Source of the DNA: Kamptonema formosum PCC 6407
GTDB taxonomy: Bacteria > Cyanobacteriota > Cyanobacteriia > Cyanobacteriales > Microcoleaceae
Reading direction: 5' to 3'
DNA length: 64,000 nucleotides
NCBI RefSeq assembly: GCF_000332155.1
Contig: NZ_KB235904.1
Location: 168,648-232,647, forward strand
Shown: positions 18,707 through 27,484 of the stretch, piece after piece
Position numbering within the stretch: position 1 is the stretch's first letter
Layout: each line of letters begins with the position of its first letter
Made by a program: the position numbers and the translations under genes
Notes under the pieces: generated by a model
What the model was told of the DNA's origin: nothing
Databases searched by the model: none
What the model saw: the letters and a program-made list of their open reading frames with translations, nothing else

Positions 18707-19077
18707 ATGGACAAGAGTAATGATAAGTTTATTGATGGGTTTACTTGGGTTTTATGTGGAAATTTTTTACTGTGGTTTGTATTACTTTTTGTTCTGGGCA
18801 ATTCTATGAATAAAATTTTGTGGTTTGGCAATTGGATTAACCGATGTATTGATATTCAAGTTTCCCTTCTCCTGGTAGTTTGGGTCTAGCTAGGGGGCTG
18901 TGGCTATTTTCTTTAGTTACTGGTAGTATTAGCTTTGCACAGCTTTGTTATATTATACCTTTGATAATTTGGGCAAAAAAAAGAGGAAAATGGGAGTTTA
19001 TTAAGGGGGTTTTTGTTGCTAGCTTGACTACAATTTTATTAGTAGCTAATTGCTTTGTCTCTGTAGTTTTTTGTTGA
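18707..19077 (+). pseudogene. Small membrane protein gene broken by a probable frameshift
   Basis: Two overlapping ORFs, 18707-18889 (60 residues) and 18880-19077 (from a TTG, 65 residues), read as one protein when joined by a shift near 18880-18890. The first begins after AGGAGGTTTA, a strong ribosome-binding site, and has two hydrophobic segments ending SLLLVVWV-stop. The second continues with GLWLFSLVTG and two further hydrophobic segments but has no ribosome-binding site of its own. The original would be a protein of about 120 residues with four membrane helices, broken by loss of one base. It could instead be two real small genes or a sequencing error. The family is not recognised. Confidence 0.5.
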
Positions 19078-19168
19078 TGATGATGGAGAATATTACACTC
19101 AACTCAAATAATTGCCCTAATTAAGCTATAGTATTATCAGGTAATGTTCTCATATAGCCTGCTCACAA

Positions 19169-19771
19169 ATGCCTCCCTCTAAACCTTACCAACCCTTACT
19201 ACTCAGGCTCCTACATGGAGTTAACGCTCTGATAGCAGTACTCGCAATTTTAACAGCTTTTGTAGTGTACAATAACTATGATGGTCGCTTTGGAAAATTG
19301 CCACTTCCTCAGTTGGAACACATCATTGGAATTCATGGCACTTTTGGTAAACTCTTAATTTTAGGTGTGATGCCAGCCTTTGCATTATACAGCTTTCATA
19401 TCGGTCAAAAACGTTTGATTCAGCCAGATTCGTTAGCTAAAATAACACAATTGAGTAAACCGATTGGGTGGTACAGCTTTCACCGGACTGTCAATACAAT
19501 CATGTTATTAGCACTAACTTTTTCGATTGTGTCTGGTAGTATGGTCAAGGAAGAATGGCTACCTGCGGGAGAATTAACGCGGATTTGGTACACTCTTCAC
19601 TTAATAGGATGGGCAATTCTAGTCTTGTGTCTAGCCTTGCATTTACTAATGAGTGCCAAGATTGGGGGATTTCCTCTTATTGTCTCTATGTTTGAGGCCA
19701 AGTATCGTCCTAATGATTCTTCTTTGACTGATTGGCTGCATAAAATTCGCTCTTTAATAAGACGCTCTTAA
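19169..19771 (+). CDS. Cytochrome b561 / b-type cytochrome domain membrane protein
   Basis: A 200-residue protein with four hydrophobic helices (about 12-33, 55-72, 105-122, 138-160). Histidines sit within or at the edge of helices: H15, the IIGIHGTFG region, SFHRTVN, and YTLHLIGW with ALHLLM. This arrangement suits bis-histidine haem b coordination as in cytochrome b561 or hydrogenase b-type cytochromes. It probably carries electrons within a membrane. The partner is unknown and no oxidoreductase subunit is adjacent. Confidence 0.75.
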   Translation: MPPSKPYQPLLLRLLHGVNALIAVLAILTAFVVYNNYDGRFGKLPLPQLEHIIGIHGTFGKLLILGVMPAFALYSFHIGQKRLIQPDSLAKITQLSKPIGWYSFHRTVNTIMLLALTFSIVSGSMVKEEWLPAGELTRIWYTLHLIGWAILVLCLALHLLMSAKIGGFPLIVSMFEAKYRPNDSSLTDWLHKIRSLIRRS

Positions 19772-19779
19772 TTAAGAAT

Positions 19780-19869
19780 ATGCGACGAAATATTACCCTC
19801 ATTATTGTAGAAGTATTAGTCATGGGTGGCTGGATATTTGCCTTGTTAGCACCTATTCTATTTCCTTGA
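19780..19869 (+). CDS. Possible 29-residue single-helix membrane peptide
   Basis: ATG at 19780 opens a short frame reading MRRNITLIIVEVLVMGGW and then IFALLAPILFP before TGA. It has a basic start and one hydrophobic helix, like many small cyanobacterial membrane subunits, and begins nine bases after the b-type cytochrome gene stop. It could be a small partner of that cytochrome. There is no strong ribosome-binding site and chance occurrence is possible. Confidence 0.35.
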   Translation: MRRNITLIIVEVLVMGGWIFALLAPILFP

Positions 19870-19980
19870 ATTGCTGGTCTAATTATAATAGATTTTTAGT
19901 GGAGATTGCTCCCATCCGGTCAAATGTTTGCTATCCTGAAGATATCATACCAGTTTATAAGCCAGATGAACAACACCACA

Positions 19981-20712
19981 ATGTCACTAGCTATCGAAAG
20001 TTTACCAACAAATTTAATTACCGATGATGGTGAGCCGATGGAAAGCAATAACCATAGAATTTCGATGAATTTACTTATCCAGTCCCTCAAATATCACTGG
20101 CGAGATAGATCGGACTTTTTTGTAGGTGGCAATATGTTTGTCTACTACAGTGCTAACCAAGTCAAAAATCAAGACTTCAAAGGCCCTGATTTCTTTGTGG
20201 TTTTAGATGTAGATGGAACCATAAATAGAGATGCTTGGATTGCTTGGGAAGAAGACAGTCGCCTCCCAGATTTAGTAGTTGAATTAACCTCTCCCTCAAC
20301 TGCTGAAGTAGATGTAACCACCAAAAAAGATATCTACGAGCGCAAATTAAAAACCCAAGATTATTTTGTCTACGAACCCAATATTGCCACTTCTCTCAGA
20401 GGTTGGACGTTAATCAATCGTCGGTATCAATCATTATCTCCTAACGAACAAGGGAGATTATATTGTGAGTCTTTAGGACTATGGCTGGGTGTATGGGAAG
20501 GGAAAGTAGAAAACTGTCAAGGTAATTGGTTGAGGTTTTTTGAGGCTGATGGAAATTTAGTGTTAATGGGAGATGAAGCTGAAACTCAAAGAGCTGAATT
20601 TGAGCGACAGCAGAAAGAGCAGGCTATACAACAATTAGAAATTGAAAGGCAACAAAAAGAACGGTTAGCTGCTAAGTTAAGGGAATTGGGCATTAACCCT
20701 GATGAAATTTGA
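19981..20712 (+). CDS. Uma2 family (DUF820) putative endonuclease
   Basis: A protein of about 243 residues from the very large cyanobacterial Uma2 family, whose fold resembles PD-(D/E)XK nucleases. The core motif is seen as GPDFFVVLDVDG, then LPDLVVELTSPST, and then KKDIYERKLKTQDYFVYEP, giving the Asp, Glu and Lys/Tyr of the family site. The C-terminal 50 residues form a charged coiled coil (AEFERQQKEQAIQQLEIERQ), common in this family. I prefer ATG 19981 (MSLAIESL); ATG 19966 or TTG 19906 are alternatives. Biological role unknown. Confidence 0.85.
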   Translation: MSLAIESLPTNLITDDGEPMESNNHRISMNLLIQSLKYHWRDRSDFFVGGNMFVYYSANQVKNQDFKGPDFFVVLDVDGTINRDAWIAWEEDSRLPDLVVELTSPSTAEVDVTTKKDIYERKLKTQDYFVYEPNIATSLRGWTLINRRYQSLSPNEQGRLYCESLGLWLGVWEGKVENCQGNWLRFFEADGNLVLMGDEAETQRAEFERQQKEQAIQQLEIERQQKERLAAKLRELGINPDEI

Positions 20713-20793
20713 TTGCTTGGATATTATAGAATGTCCGATTGATTTTTTTCCGATACTGGAATATTGTAAGTTATCTCTGAAAGTAAAAATTTT

Positions 20794-21273
20794 ATGAACA
20801 TCCGTATTGGCAATGGTTACGACATTCACCAACTGGTAAGCGATCGCCCCCTAATTTTAGGCGGAGTCAACATTCCACACGAATTAGGATTACTCGGCCA
20901 CAGCGATGCAGACGTACTCACCCATGCGATTATGGATGCCATGTTAGGAGCACTCAGCTTAGGAGATATCGGTCATTATTTTCCCCCCACCGATCCCAAA
21001 TGGAAAGGCGCTGATAGTTTAAAATTACTAGCACAAGTAAACCAGTTAATATTAGATAAAGGCTGGCAAATAGGTAATATCGATTCAGTGATAGTAGCAG
21101 AACGTCCGAAGTTAAAGCCGCATATAGAAAAAATGCGCGATCGCCTTGCCAATGTCTTAGAATTAAACCCAGACCAAATCGGTGTAAAAGCTACCACGAA
21201 TGAAAAGTTAGGCCCCGTCGGGAGAGAAGAAGGCATAGCAGTTTATGCTGTGGCATTGTTAGTGGTAAAATAG
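20794..21273 (+). CDS. ispF: 2-C-methyl-D-erythritol 2,4-cyclodiphosphate synthase
   Basis: A 159-residue enzyme of the MEP isoprenoid pathway that cyclises CDP-methylerythritol phosphate with loss of CMP. Metal ligands D10 and H12 (YDIH) and H44 (VLTHAI) are present, as are GHSDADV and the C-terminal [17 protein letters not shown] signature. Length is exact for the family. It feeds carotenoid, chlorophyll side-chain and the polyprenol synthesis represented in this window by uppS. Confidence 0.97.
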   Translation: MNIRIGNGYDIHQLVSDRPLILGGVNIPHELGLLGHSDADVLTHAIMDAMLGALSLGDIGHYFPPTDPKWKGADSLKLLAQVNQLILDKGWQIGNIDSVIVAERPKLKPHIEKMRDRLANVLELNPDQIGVKATTNEKLGPVGREEGIAVYAVALLVVK

Positions 21274-21290
21274 TTGTAAGGTTGTAAATA

Positions 21291-23069
21291 ATGATGATAA
21301 CTTCTTCAATTCCCCAGGTTTTGCGTCGGTGGCTTACTATTTTACTAGCAGTTGTCGTCGCCATCACCCTTTATTCATGCAGTCCAGCTCATTCTAACTT
21401 AGTAGCACGATTAGTAGTTCCCACACCCAGCGGCCCAGCTACATTTAACTCCCCGCTAAATCAGTCAGCTTATGATGTGTTTGGCTATCTCTACGAGGGA
21501 TTGCTCAATCAAAATGGTGTGACATCTAACTTAGAACCCGGTTTAGCTGAATCCTGGGAAGTATCTAAAGATGGCAAGAAAATTGTGTTTACTCTGCGGG
21601 AAGGATTGAAGTGGTCAGATGGCGAACCTTTTACCACTGACGATATTATTTTTACTTACGATGGTATTTACCTAAACGATAAAATCCCCTCTAGTTTGAA
21701 AGACATTCTTAGAGTTGGAGTCAGTCGCCAATTTCCCAAGGTTAAAAAACTCGATCCGCGCCGAGTAGAATTTTCTGTAGCAGAACCATTTGCACCTTTT
21801 ATTCGATTTGCTGGCGGACTGCCAATTTTACCTGCTCATATTTTAGCAGAAAGTGTTCGCACTACTGATGCTGATGGTAAGCCTTTGTTCCTGTCAACTT
21901 GGGGAACTAATACCGATCCCAAAAAAATTATTGGTAATGGTCAGTATCGGATGGCTAGCTATACTCCCAATCAGCGAGTTATTCTAGAGCGCAACCCCTA
22001 CTATTGGCGTAAAGATACTCAGGGAAATTCTCTGCCTTACATTGAGCAAATTGTCTGGCAAATTATGGAAAATACAGATACCCAACTGCTGAATTTCCGT
22101 TCTGGAGATTTGGATACTCTCGACGTACAGCCAGAGGCATTTCCGCTGTTGAAACGAGAGGAAAAACGAGGTAAATATACTATTTATAACGGTGGGCCAG
22201 ACTCTGGGACAGTGTTTCTGGCATTTAATCTCAATCAGGGTCGTAATGCCAAGAATAAGCCTTTCGTAGACCCGATTAAGTCTCGCTGGTTTAATATTAA
22301 GGAATTTCGGCAAGCCATTGCTTATGGAATTAATAGAGATGCGATGACGAACAATATTTATCGCGGTTTGGGTGCTCCCCTGCATTCTCCAATTCCTGTA
22401 CAAAGTCCTTTTTACCTTTCTCCAGAAAAGGGATTAAAGACTTATAATTACAATCCAGAAAAAGCGAAACAATTGTTACTTGATGCTGGTTTTAAATATA
22501 ACTCAGAAGGTCAGTTATTGGATGCTAAGGGCAACAAAGTTCGATTTACTGTGCTAGCATCTGCTGGTAAGAAGGTGCGGGAACAGATGGCATCACAAAT
22601 TAAACAAGACTTAGGTAAACTTGGGATGCAAATTGACACGCAATTTTTGAGTTTCAATACCTATGTAGAAAAGCTGCGCCTGACGCGGGATTGGGATACT
22701 TATTTAGGTGGCTTCACGGGTGGCGGTGTGGAACCGCACGGTGGCTATAATGTTTGGTCAGTGAAGGGAACTTTACACAGTTTTAACCAACCGCCGCAAC
22801 CGGGAGAACCAGCTATTAAGGGTTGGGTTGTTGCTGACTGGGAGCAGAAAATTGATGACCTGTATGTGCAAGCATCGCAGGAACTTAACGAGGCGAAGCG
22901 CAAGGAAATTTATGCGGAAACTCAGCGCATCACTACTGAACAAATGCCTTTTGTTTATATGGTGAATCCGCTAACTTTTGAGGCTGTCCGCGATCGCATT
23001 TCTGGGATTAAATACAGTGCTATTGGCGGTGCTTTTTGGAATTTGTATGAGTTGAAAATAACAGAATGA
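21291..23069 (+). CDS. ABC transporter substrate-binding lipoprotein, peptide/nickel family (SBP_bac_5)
   Basis: A 592-residue periplasmic binding protein. The N-terminus has a hydrophobic helix ending in LYSC, a plausible lipobox with the lipidated Cys near residue 29. The family 5 signature appears as LAESWEVSKDGKKIVFTLREGLKWSDGEPFTTDDI. The family binds oligopeptides, nickel or other ligands. Its permease and ATPase genes are not here; cyanobacteria often keep such orphan binding proteins. The next gene on the same strand is larB, which belongs to nickel cofactor synthesis, so a nickel ligand is a possibility but unproven. It starts 17 bases after ispF. Confidence 0.85.
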   Translation: MMITSSIPQVLRRWLTILLAVVVAITLYSCSPAHSNLVARLVVPTPSGPATFNSPLNQSAYDVFGYLYEGLLNQNGVTSNLEPGLAESWEVSKDGKKIVFTLREGLKWSDGEPFTTDDIIFTYDGIYLNDKIPSSLKDILRVGVSRQFPKVKKLDPRRVEFSVAEPFAPFIRFAGGLPILPAHILAESVRTTDADGKPLFLSTWGTNTDPKKIIGNGQYRMASYTPNQRVILERNPYYWRKDTQGNSLPYIEQIVWQIMENTDTQLLNFRSGDLDTLDVQPEAFPLLKREEKRGKYTIYNGGPDSGTVFLAFNLNQGRNAKNKPFVDPIKSRWFNIKEFRQAIAYGINRDAMTNNIYRGLGAPLHSPIPVQSPFYLSPEKGLKTYNYNPEKAKQLLLDAGFKYNSEGQLLDAKGNKVRFTVLASAGKKVREQMASQIKQDLGKLGMQIDTQFLSFNTYVEKLRLTRDWDTYLGGFTGGGVEPHGGYNVWSVKGTLHSFNQPPQPGEPAIKGWVVADWEQKIDDLYVQASQELNEAKRKEIYAETQRITTEQMPFVYMVNPLTFEAVRDRISGIKYSAIGGAFWNLYELKITE

Positions 23070-23074
23070 ATTTG

Positions 23075-23231
23075 GTAGTGGGTAATGGGTAATTGGTAAT
23101 GGGTAATTGGTAATTGCTAAACCGAAGTAGTTTCACAGTATGGCGATTGCTTCGCTCGCAATGACAACCAACAACTAACAACCAACAACCAACAACTAAC
23201 AACTAACAACTAACAACTAACAAATAACAAA
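23075..23231. repeat. Stacked repeats between the binding protein and larB
   Basis: Positions 23075-23118 contain GGTAATTGGTAATGGGTAAT units. Positions 23143-23165 are a half copy of the GTCATTGCGA element. Positions 23164-23231 contain AACAACCAACAACTAAC tandem units, which also fill 50683-50803. Together they occupy nearly the entire 166-base gap. Confidence 0.85.
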
Positions 23232-23235
23232 TTTT

Positions 23236-24024
23236 ATGGAACCTGAAGCATTACAAAATTTACTAAAAGCTGTTGCGGCTGGGGATATGACTCCTGACAT
23301 AGCTTTGGAAAAATTAAAGCATTTTGACTTTGAACAAGTAGGAGATTTCGCGCGAATTGACCACCATCGTAGTTTAAGAACTGGTTTTCCCGAAGTAATC
23401 TGGGGACAGGGAAAAACACCTGAGCAAATTGTTGAGATTATACAGGTGATGCGGCCGCGTAATTCAGTGGTAATGGCTACTCGAATCTCACCGGAGGTGT
23501 ATGATGAATTGCAGCAGAAAATTCCCGATTTATCTTATTATCGAAGTGCTAAAATTTGTGCAATTGTTCCTGATTTAGCAATCCCAAAAAAAAGCGGAAT
23601 TATTGCTATCCTAACTGCGGGAACTGCCGATTTGCCTGTAGCAGAGGAGGCGGCTGTTACGGCGGAACTATGCGGGTTTCAGGTTCGCCGTCTTTGGGAT
23701 GTGGGAGTGGCTGGAATTCATCGTTTACTGAGTCAAAGGCACGTTATTTATGAAGCGGATGTGTTGATTGCAGTGGCTGGAATGGAGGGGGCTTTGCCTA
23801 GTGTGGTTGCAGGTTTAGCGAATTGTCCGGTGATTGCTGTGCCAACAAGTGTGGGTTATGGTGCTAATTTTGGCGGTTTAGCTCCCTTGTTAACAATGCT
23901 TAATTCTTGTGCTGCTGGTATCGGGGTAGTTAATATTGATAATGGGTTTGGTGCAGCGATTTTGGCTTGTCAAATTCTTAGGACTGCTGAGCGATTGGGG
24001 CGGTTTGAGGGAGAGAAAGCTTAA
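23236..24024 (+). CDS. larB: LarB, carboxylase/hydrolase of nickel-pincer cofactor synthesis
   Basis: A 262-residue protein. Residues about 115-250 form a PurE-like carboxylase domain (IIAILTAGTADLPVAEEAA, then DVLIAVAGMEGALPSVVAGL and PVIAVPTSVGYG). The N-terminal part, with DHHRSLRTGFPEVIWGQGKT, is LarB-specific. In lactobacilli LarB carboxylates and hydrolyses nicotinic acid adenine dinucleotide, the first step to the nickel-pincer cofactor of lactate racemase. LarC and LarE are not adjacent, so they must be elsewhere if the pathway is complete. Confidence 0.92.
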   Translation: MEPEALQNLLKAVAAGDMTPDIALEKLKHFDFEQVGDFARIDHHRSLRTGFPEVIWGQGKTPEQIVEIIQVMRPRNSVVMATRISPEVYDELQQKIPDLSYYRSAKICAIVPDLAIPKKSGIIAILTAGTADLPVAEEAAVTAELCGFQVRRLWDVGVAGIHRLLSQRHVIYEADVLIAVAGMEGALPSVVAGLANCPVIAVPTSVGYGANFGGLAPLLTMLNSCAAGIGVVNIDNGFGAAILACQILRTAERLGRFEGEKA

Positions 24025-24510
24025 ATCATTGAACTTGCTTAGAGCTGAAAATAGAGGTTGCTAGGGCGATCGCGAGGCTGGATAATTTTTTATGAGACAA
24101 GAATCATTGACTAATTAGCAATAAGCGCTCTTGACAGGAATTGGCAAAACAGCGGAAATAACTATTTTTTCACTCTATAATCCTTATATACCAACACTTA
24201 GAGCATATTTGTACTGTCATACAAGATTTTGTTATCGCCAGAAATAATGTGCGTTATGATACTTATAGCTTAATCTTATGTAAAGAAAAATGAGATTTTA
24301 GTCAAGATATTTATCCAAATATTAAGCTATTTGTAACTCTTATGACAACTTGTGTGTTCTAGCTTCTGTTATTACCATATTCAGCTATCTTAGAAATATA
24401 AAATAAAGATTAAGCCTAAAACCCTACCTTTGTAGGAGATGATGGCTTAATACCACCAGTTCTTCCCATCCCAGTACCCTGGATGAGGATTCACGATTTT
24501 CGGAGGTTCT
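24025..24510. other. Long leader region before a small gene
   Basis: This 486-base AT-rich spacer contains no convincing gene. The last 90 bases look like an untranslated leader: a CCTAC-CTTT-GTAGG hairpin at about 24424-24438, a CAGTACCCTG stretch, and the strong ribosome-binding site CGGAGGTTCT directly before ATG 24511. Confidence 0.45.
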
Positions 24511-24741
24511 ATGACTCCTACAATGTTACGCCAGCTCTGGTCATTAGTTGAAACCACTCAGGCAAATGTCTTAATGACACTAGATGATGACACTCTCGCA
24601 CAGTGGTTGCTCAAGCAGTTCAAAATGAATTCCTCGATCAACGGTAGTGAAGCGGAACAGTTAAATCAGTATATCCAGTCTCGGCTATCTCTGATTCGAG
24701 ATCTAGCGGCTGAGCGTTTAGGAGCAGAGCCCTCTGGCTAA
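24511..24741 (+). CDS. Small protein of unknown function (76 residues)
   Basis: The start is well supported by CGGAGG six bases upstream. The protein (MTPTMLRQLWSLVETTQANV at the start) is predicted mostly helical, without membrane segments or Cys. It contains LDDDTLAQWLLKQF and a second amphipathic helix, LNQYIQSRLSLIRDLAAERL. This resembles small cyanobacterial helper or regulatory proteins but I cannot name a family. Confidence 0.7.
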   Translation: MTPTMLRQLWSLVETTQANVLMTLDDDTLAQWLLKQFKMNSSINGSEAEQLNQYIQSRLSLIRDLAAERLGAEPSG

Positions 24742-24754
24742 TCCTTAAGGTATC

Positions 24755-24901
24755 GTGGCTGAAACCAGGGTAAAAGCATTAACATGGCTAAAAGCTCCAA
24801 TTGCTAAGGATTTAAAGCAGTTGCCACAGCTTGTCTCTAGAATTTTAAGGTCGGGTAATTCCACAAATGCTGTATTTTTACTTTTGTCGAAAAATGTATG
24901 A
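24755..24901 (+). CDS. Possible 48-residue protein from a GTG start
   Basis: GTG at 24755 follows CTTAAGG and opens a frame reading MAETRVKALTWLKAPIAKDL and continuing with KQLPQLVSRILRSGNS before TGA at 24899. It is basic and amphipathic, starts 13 bases after the preceding small gene and shares its strand. The opposite-strand frame here has no supporting start signal. Evidence is limited to position and composition. Confidence 0.35.
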   Translation: MAETRVKALTWLKAPIAKDLKQLPQLVSRILRSGNSTNAVFLLLSKNV

Positions 24902-24965
24902 CTATAGATCGTGGCGATCGCTAATGGATTGGAGAGGAAAACCATGCGATCGCGAATAGTATCTT

Positions 24966-26108
24966 TTAAAGGACTGCTGCGAGTCGCTCCATAGTCCGCT
25001 GATTTTCTGCGGGAGTACCGACAGTAACTCGCAAACCTCCACCTGTGTGCCTAATTAAAGTCCCTTGCGCTTTAAGTTGCAGCATCAAATTGTGATGCTG
25101 TTCGTCTAAACAGTTAGAGCCATCGCCTTTGAGCCGGAGGTAAATAAAGTTAGCTGCACTTGGCCATACTTGTAATTTTGGGTGTTTACCAAGAGTTGTA
25201 ATTAACTTGCTTCGCTCAGCTAAGGTTTCGGGAATTGATGACTGCAATAACTGCCTCCCGGCCAAAGCAAATTGAGCAGCAATTTGAGAGAAAGTGGGGA
25301 GATTGTAAGGCAAACGGATTTTTTCGAGGGTGGCTATAACTTCGGGATGTGCGATCGCATATCCTACCCTCATAGAAGCTAACCGAAATGCCTTAGAAAA
25401 TGTTCGCAAAATTATCCAATTAGGATGTTGCCGCAATTCACCAGCAAGAGTAGTTTGGCTAAATTCAAAATAAGCTTCATCAATGACTACCAAAATATTG
25501 TCTGGTAAACTTCGCAGCCAGTCTAACTCATTTGGCGTTAAAGCATTGGCAGTAGGGGAATTAGGATGAACTACAAAAACTACCCGCACGGGAGGATTTT
25601 GGGTTTGTTTAATTATTGCTTGAGCCGCCGCTAAATCAATTTCAAAATTTGCTTCATTTCGCCCTACACTCACAACAGGAATACCGAGAGTTTGGGCAAG
25701 GATAGCATACATTGAAAAGGTCGGATCGGCCACAAAAATCGAACCTTCCCCCCGCAGACAAGTAGCAATCAGCAATGAGCGAATTAATTCGTCAGAACCA
25801 TTACCAACGGAGATATTATCTATCGTAATTAAGGAATTTTGAATGGGGTCAACTGATTCATTGACGTATTCTGCGATCGCACCTTTGAGTGCCGCATGAC
25901 CACCATCAGGATAGCGATTAGCCTCAATTAGCTGCTGGAAATTCCAAGCTAGCTTTTGTTTTAACTCATCAGGCAAATCATAGGGACATTCATTAGTATC
26001 CAAGCGATCGAGGGAAATCTCCGACTCCGCTGGTTCTCCTGAAGTGCCACCAGGATGAGGGGTATAGGCAGTAAGTTGTGCTAAATCTTGGCGGATAAAT
26101 GGGAGCAT
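24966..26108 (-). CDS. hisC: Histidinol-phosphate aminotransferase
   Basis: A 380-residue PLP-dependent fold-type I aminotransferase that makes histidinol phosphate from imidazole acetol phosphate. The PLP lysine is K239 in [23 protein letters not shown] (210-216), HPNSPTANA and the C-terminal [17 protein letters not shown] are typical for HisC. Related aromatic aminotransferases cannot be fully excluded, but HisC is the best reading. Confidence 0.9.
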   Translation of the reverse strand: MLPFIRQDLAQLTAYTPHPGGTSGEPAESEISLDRLDTNECPYDLPDELKQKLAWNFQQLIEANRYPDGGHAALKGAIAEYVNESVDPIQNSLITIDNISVGNGSDELIRSLLIATCLRGEGSIFVADPTFSMYAILAQTLGIPVVSVGRNEANFEIDLAAAQAIIKQTQNPPVRVVFVVHPNSPTANALTPNELDWLRSLPDNILVVIDEAYFEFSQTTLAGELRQHPNWIILRTFSKAFRLASMRVGYAIAHPEVIATLEKIRLPYNLPTFSQIAAQFALAGRQLLQSSIPETLAERSKLITTLGKHPKLQVWPSAANFIYLRLKGDGSNCLDEQHHNLMLQLKAQGTLIRHTGGGLRVTVGTPAENQRTMERLAAVL

Positions 26109-26129
26109 AACACAAACGTTTATTTTACT

Positions 26130-26239
26130 TAGAACTTACGCTCATAGGTTCAGAAACCGATTTTTTTACAAAATCTGCTGGCTCTAACGAAGTATTTTCG
26201 TAAAAAAACCAGTTTCTTTACTCGAAGTGCTTAAGTCCT
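26130..26239. repeat. Palindromic element of the GAAACCGG type
   Basis: AGAACTTACGCTCATAGGTT at the left and GTGCTTAAGTCCT at the right bracket the inverted arms CAGAAACCGATTTTTTTAC and CGTAAAAAAACCAGTTTCT. It is a diverged copy, in the opposite orientation, of the element at 27485-27593. Confidence 0.7.
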
Positions 26240-26301
26240 GTTGATAATTCTCAATCTGTAATCAACAATTAATCATACTACAAATCCCAGGTTGCCCTTA
26301 C

Positions 26302-27081
26302 TTAAAGCTTAGACACTGCTGCACAATTTGCTATATACCACCGCCAAGGCAAATCAGCACCTTTAGAAATACCGATCCGCGTGGTTTGCACAATTGCGAT
26401 CGCACCTCCATCTACAGCTTCTTGAAATTCTGGACTCCGATGCTCTAACCACAGGGGTTCTCCCGGACGCAAAGCCAGACCATTTAAACTAGAATTAATC
26501 TCAAGTACGCGGCAAAGTTTCCCAGGGCCAGCAGCAATGCGATCGCGAAGTCGCCGGTCTCCGGCATCGCGCAGTCGCGGAGCTCCGGCATCAGGAAGTC
26601 GTAAAGCTGAGGTATCACCCTTCAATTGTCCATCCGCCTCTGGAACTGACTCTAATTGTAAAGCTCGAATCAACACAGCACTACCAACCCCTTCCAGATC
26701 TGTCACAATATTGAGACAGTGGTACATACCATAAATCAAGTATATATATATTGTGCCCGCTGGCCTAAACATCGCCTCGTTGCGAGGAGTACGACGCAGG
26801 TAAGCATGACAAGCTGGATCTCCAGGTGCGTAAGCTTCTGTTTCCACGATCGCACCTCGAACTATTTCACCATTAGGAAAACGCCGTACAAGAGTACAAC
26901 CCACTAAATCAGGCGCAACATTAGGAGATGAACGCGCCAGCCAAGAAGAGTCTACAATCTCAGCGTTTTGAGAGTCGATCGCGTCGCGAGCATTCTTCCC
27001 TTCTAGGGGCAGGATAGCATCTACCACTTTAGGGGCGATCGCTATTTTTTTTTGTTTGCTCATCTTCCAAGTTTCACTCAA
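26302..27081 (-). CDS. DNA-3-methyladenine glycosylase (AAG/MPG family)
   Basis: A 259-residue base-excision repair enzyme removing alkylated purines. IVETEAY (about 78-84, with the catalytic Glu), CHAYLRRTPRNEAMF, the Tyr-rich IYIYLIYGMYHCLNIV, and AAGPGKLCRVL are all family motifs. Residues 160-181 hold an unusual triplicated RLxDAG unit (RLPDAGAPRLRDAGDRRLRD), encoded by a GC-rich repeat that lengthens a loop before AAGPGKL. The first 45 residues also extend beyond the usual start. It ends near the element at 26130-26239. Confidence 0.93.
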   Translation of the reverse strand: MSETWKMSKQKKIAIAPKVVDAILPLEGKNARDAIDSQNAEIVDSSWLARSSPNVAPDLVGCTLVRRFPNGEIVRGAIVETEAYAPGDPACHAYLRRTPRNEAMFRPAGTIYIYLIYGMYHCLNIVTDLEGVGSAVLIRALQLESVPEADGQLKGDTSALRLPDAGAPRLRDAGDRRLRDRIAAGPGKLCRVLEINSSLNGLALRPGEPLWLEHRSPEFQEAVDGGAIAIVQTTRIGISKGADLPWRWYIANCAAVSKL

Positions 27082-27211
27082 GGACGGTTAGAATTCAGTA
27101 GCCAGTAGGAGCGTGAAAACTTGCCCTCTGGCTGAGGGAAAGCCACGCTCGTTGGATCTTGTTGAAAGACAAGGATAACAGTCTCCATCATCAAACAGAG
27201 GAAGCTCAGTT

Positions 27212-27334
27212 ATGGATATCAAGTTAGTTCTAGCAGCCTTGACCGTTGTTTTTACCCTGGGTTGTCTGTTCTTCGGTACGAAAAATGGATTTTATGACAG
27301 CGACAACTATCACGGTAACGGCTCTGCTCATTAG
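27212..27334 (+). CDS. 40-residue single-membrane-helix protein ending in an NGFYDSDNYHGNGSAH tail
   Basis: ATG 27212 follows GAGGAAGCTCAGTT, a good ribosome-binding site. The product begins MDIKLVLAALTVVFTLGCLF, which is one membrane helix, and ends with the polar tail NGFYDSDNYHGNGSAH before TAG. Size and layout match small subunits of thylakoid complexes (photosystem or NDH-1 type subunits such as NdhP). I cannot assign it with certainty from memory. Confidence 0.7.
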   Translation: MDIKLVLAALTVVFTLGCLFFGTKNGFYDSDNYHGNGSAH

Positions 27335-27475
27335 AAGGGGCTAGGGAAGAAGGGGAGAGGGGGAGATGGGGAGGATGGGGGAGATGGGGAGGATGGGGGA
27401 GATGGGGAGGGTGGGGAGGATGGGGGAGGATGGGGAGGATGGGGGAGATGGGGAGGATGGGGAGGGTGGGTAATT
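27335..27475. repeat. CTAGGGG-GATGGGG-TAATTAGCC composite cassette
   Basis: Starting right after the preceding gene stop, GGGGCTAGGGAAGAAGGGG leads into GGGGAGATGGGGAGGATGGG units and ends with GGGTAATTAGCCATTA. Read on the other strand, the order is CTAATGG, TTACCC, CATCCTCCCC, CTCTCCCC and CCCTAGCCCC, the same as at 27590-27714, 44202-44342 and 45326-45690. Confidence 0.85.
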
Positions 27476-27484
27476 AGCCATTAC

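Noticed and set aside
23164-23231. Tandem AACAACC array considered as CRISPR
   Set aside because: Units are seven bases long without spacers; it is a short tandem repeat.
24745-24945. 66-residue minus-strand frame after the 76-residue gene
   Set aside because: No ribosome-binding site, and the plus-strand 48-residue frame is a better candidate.
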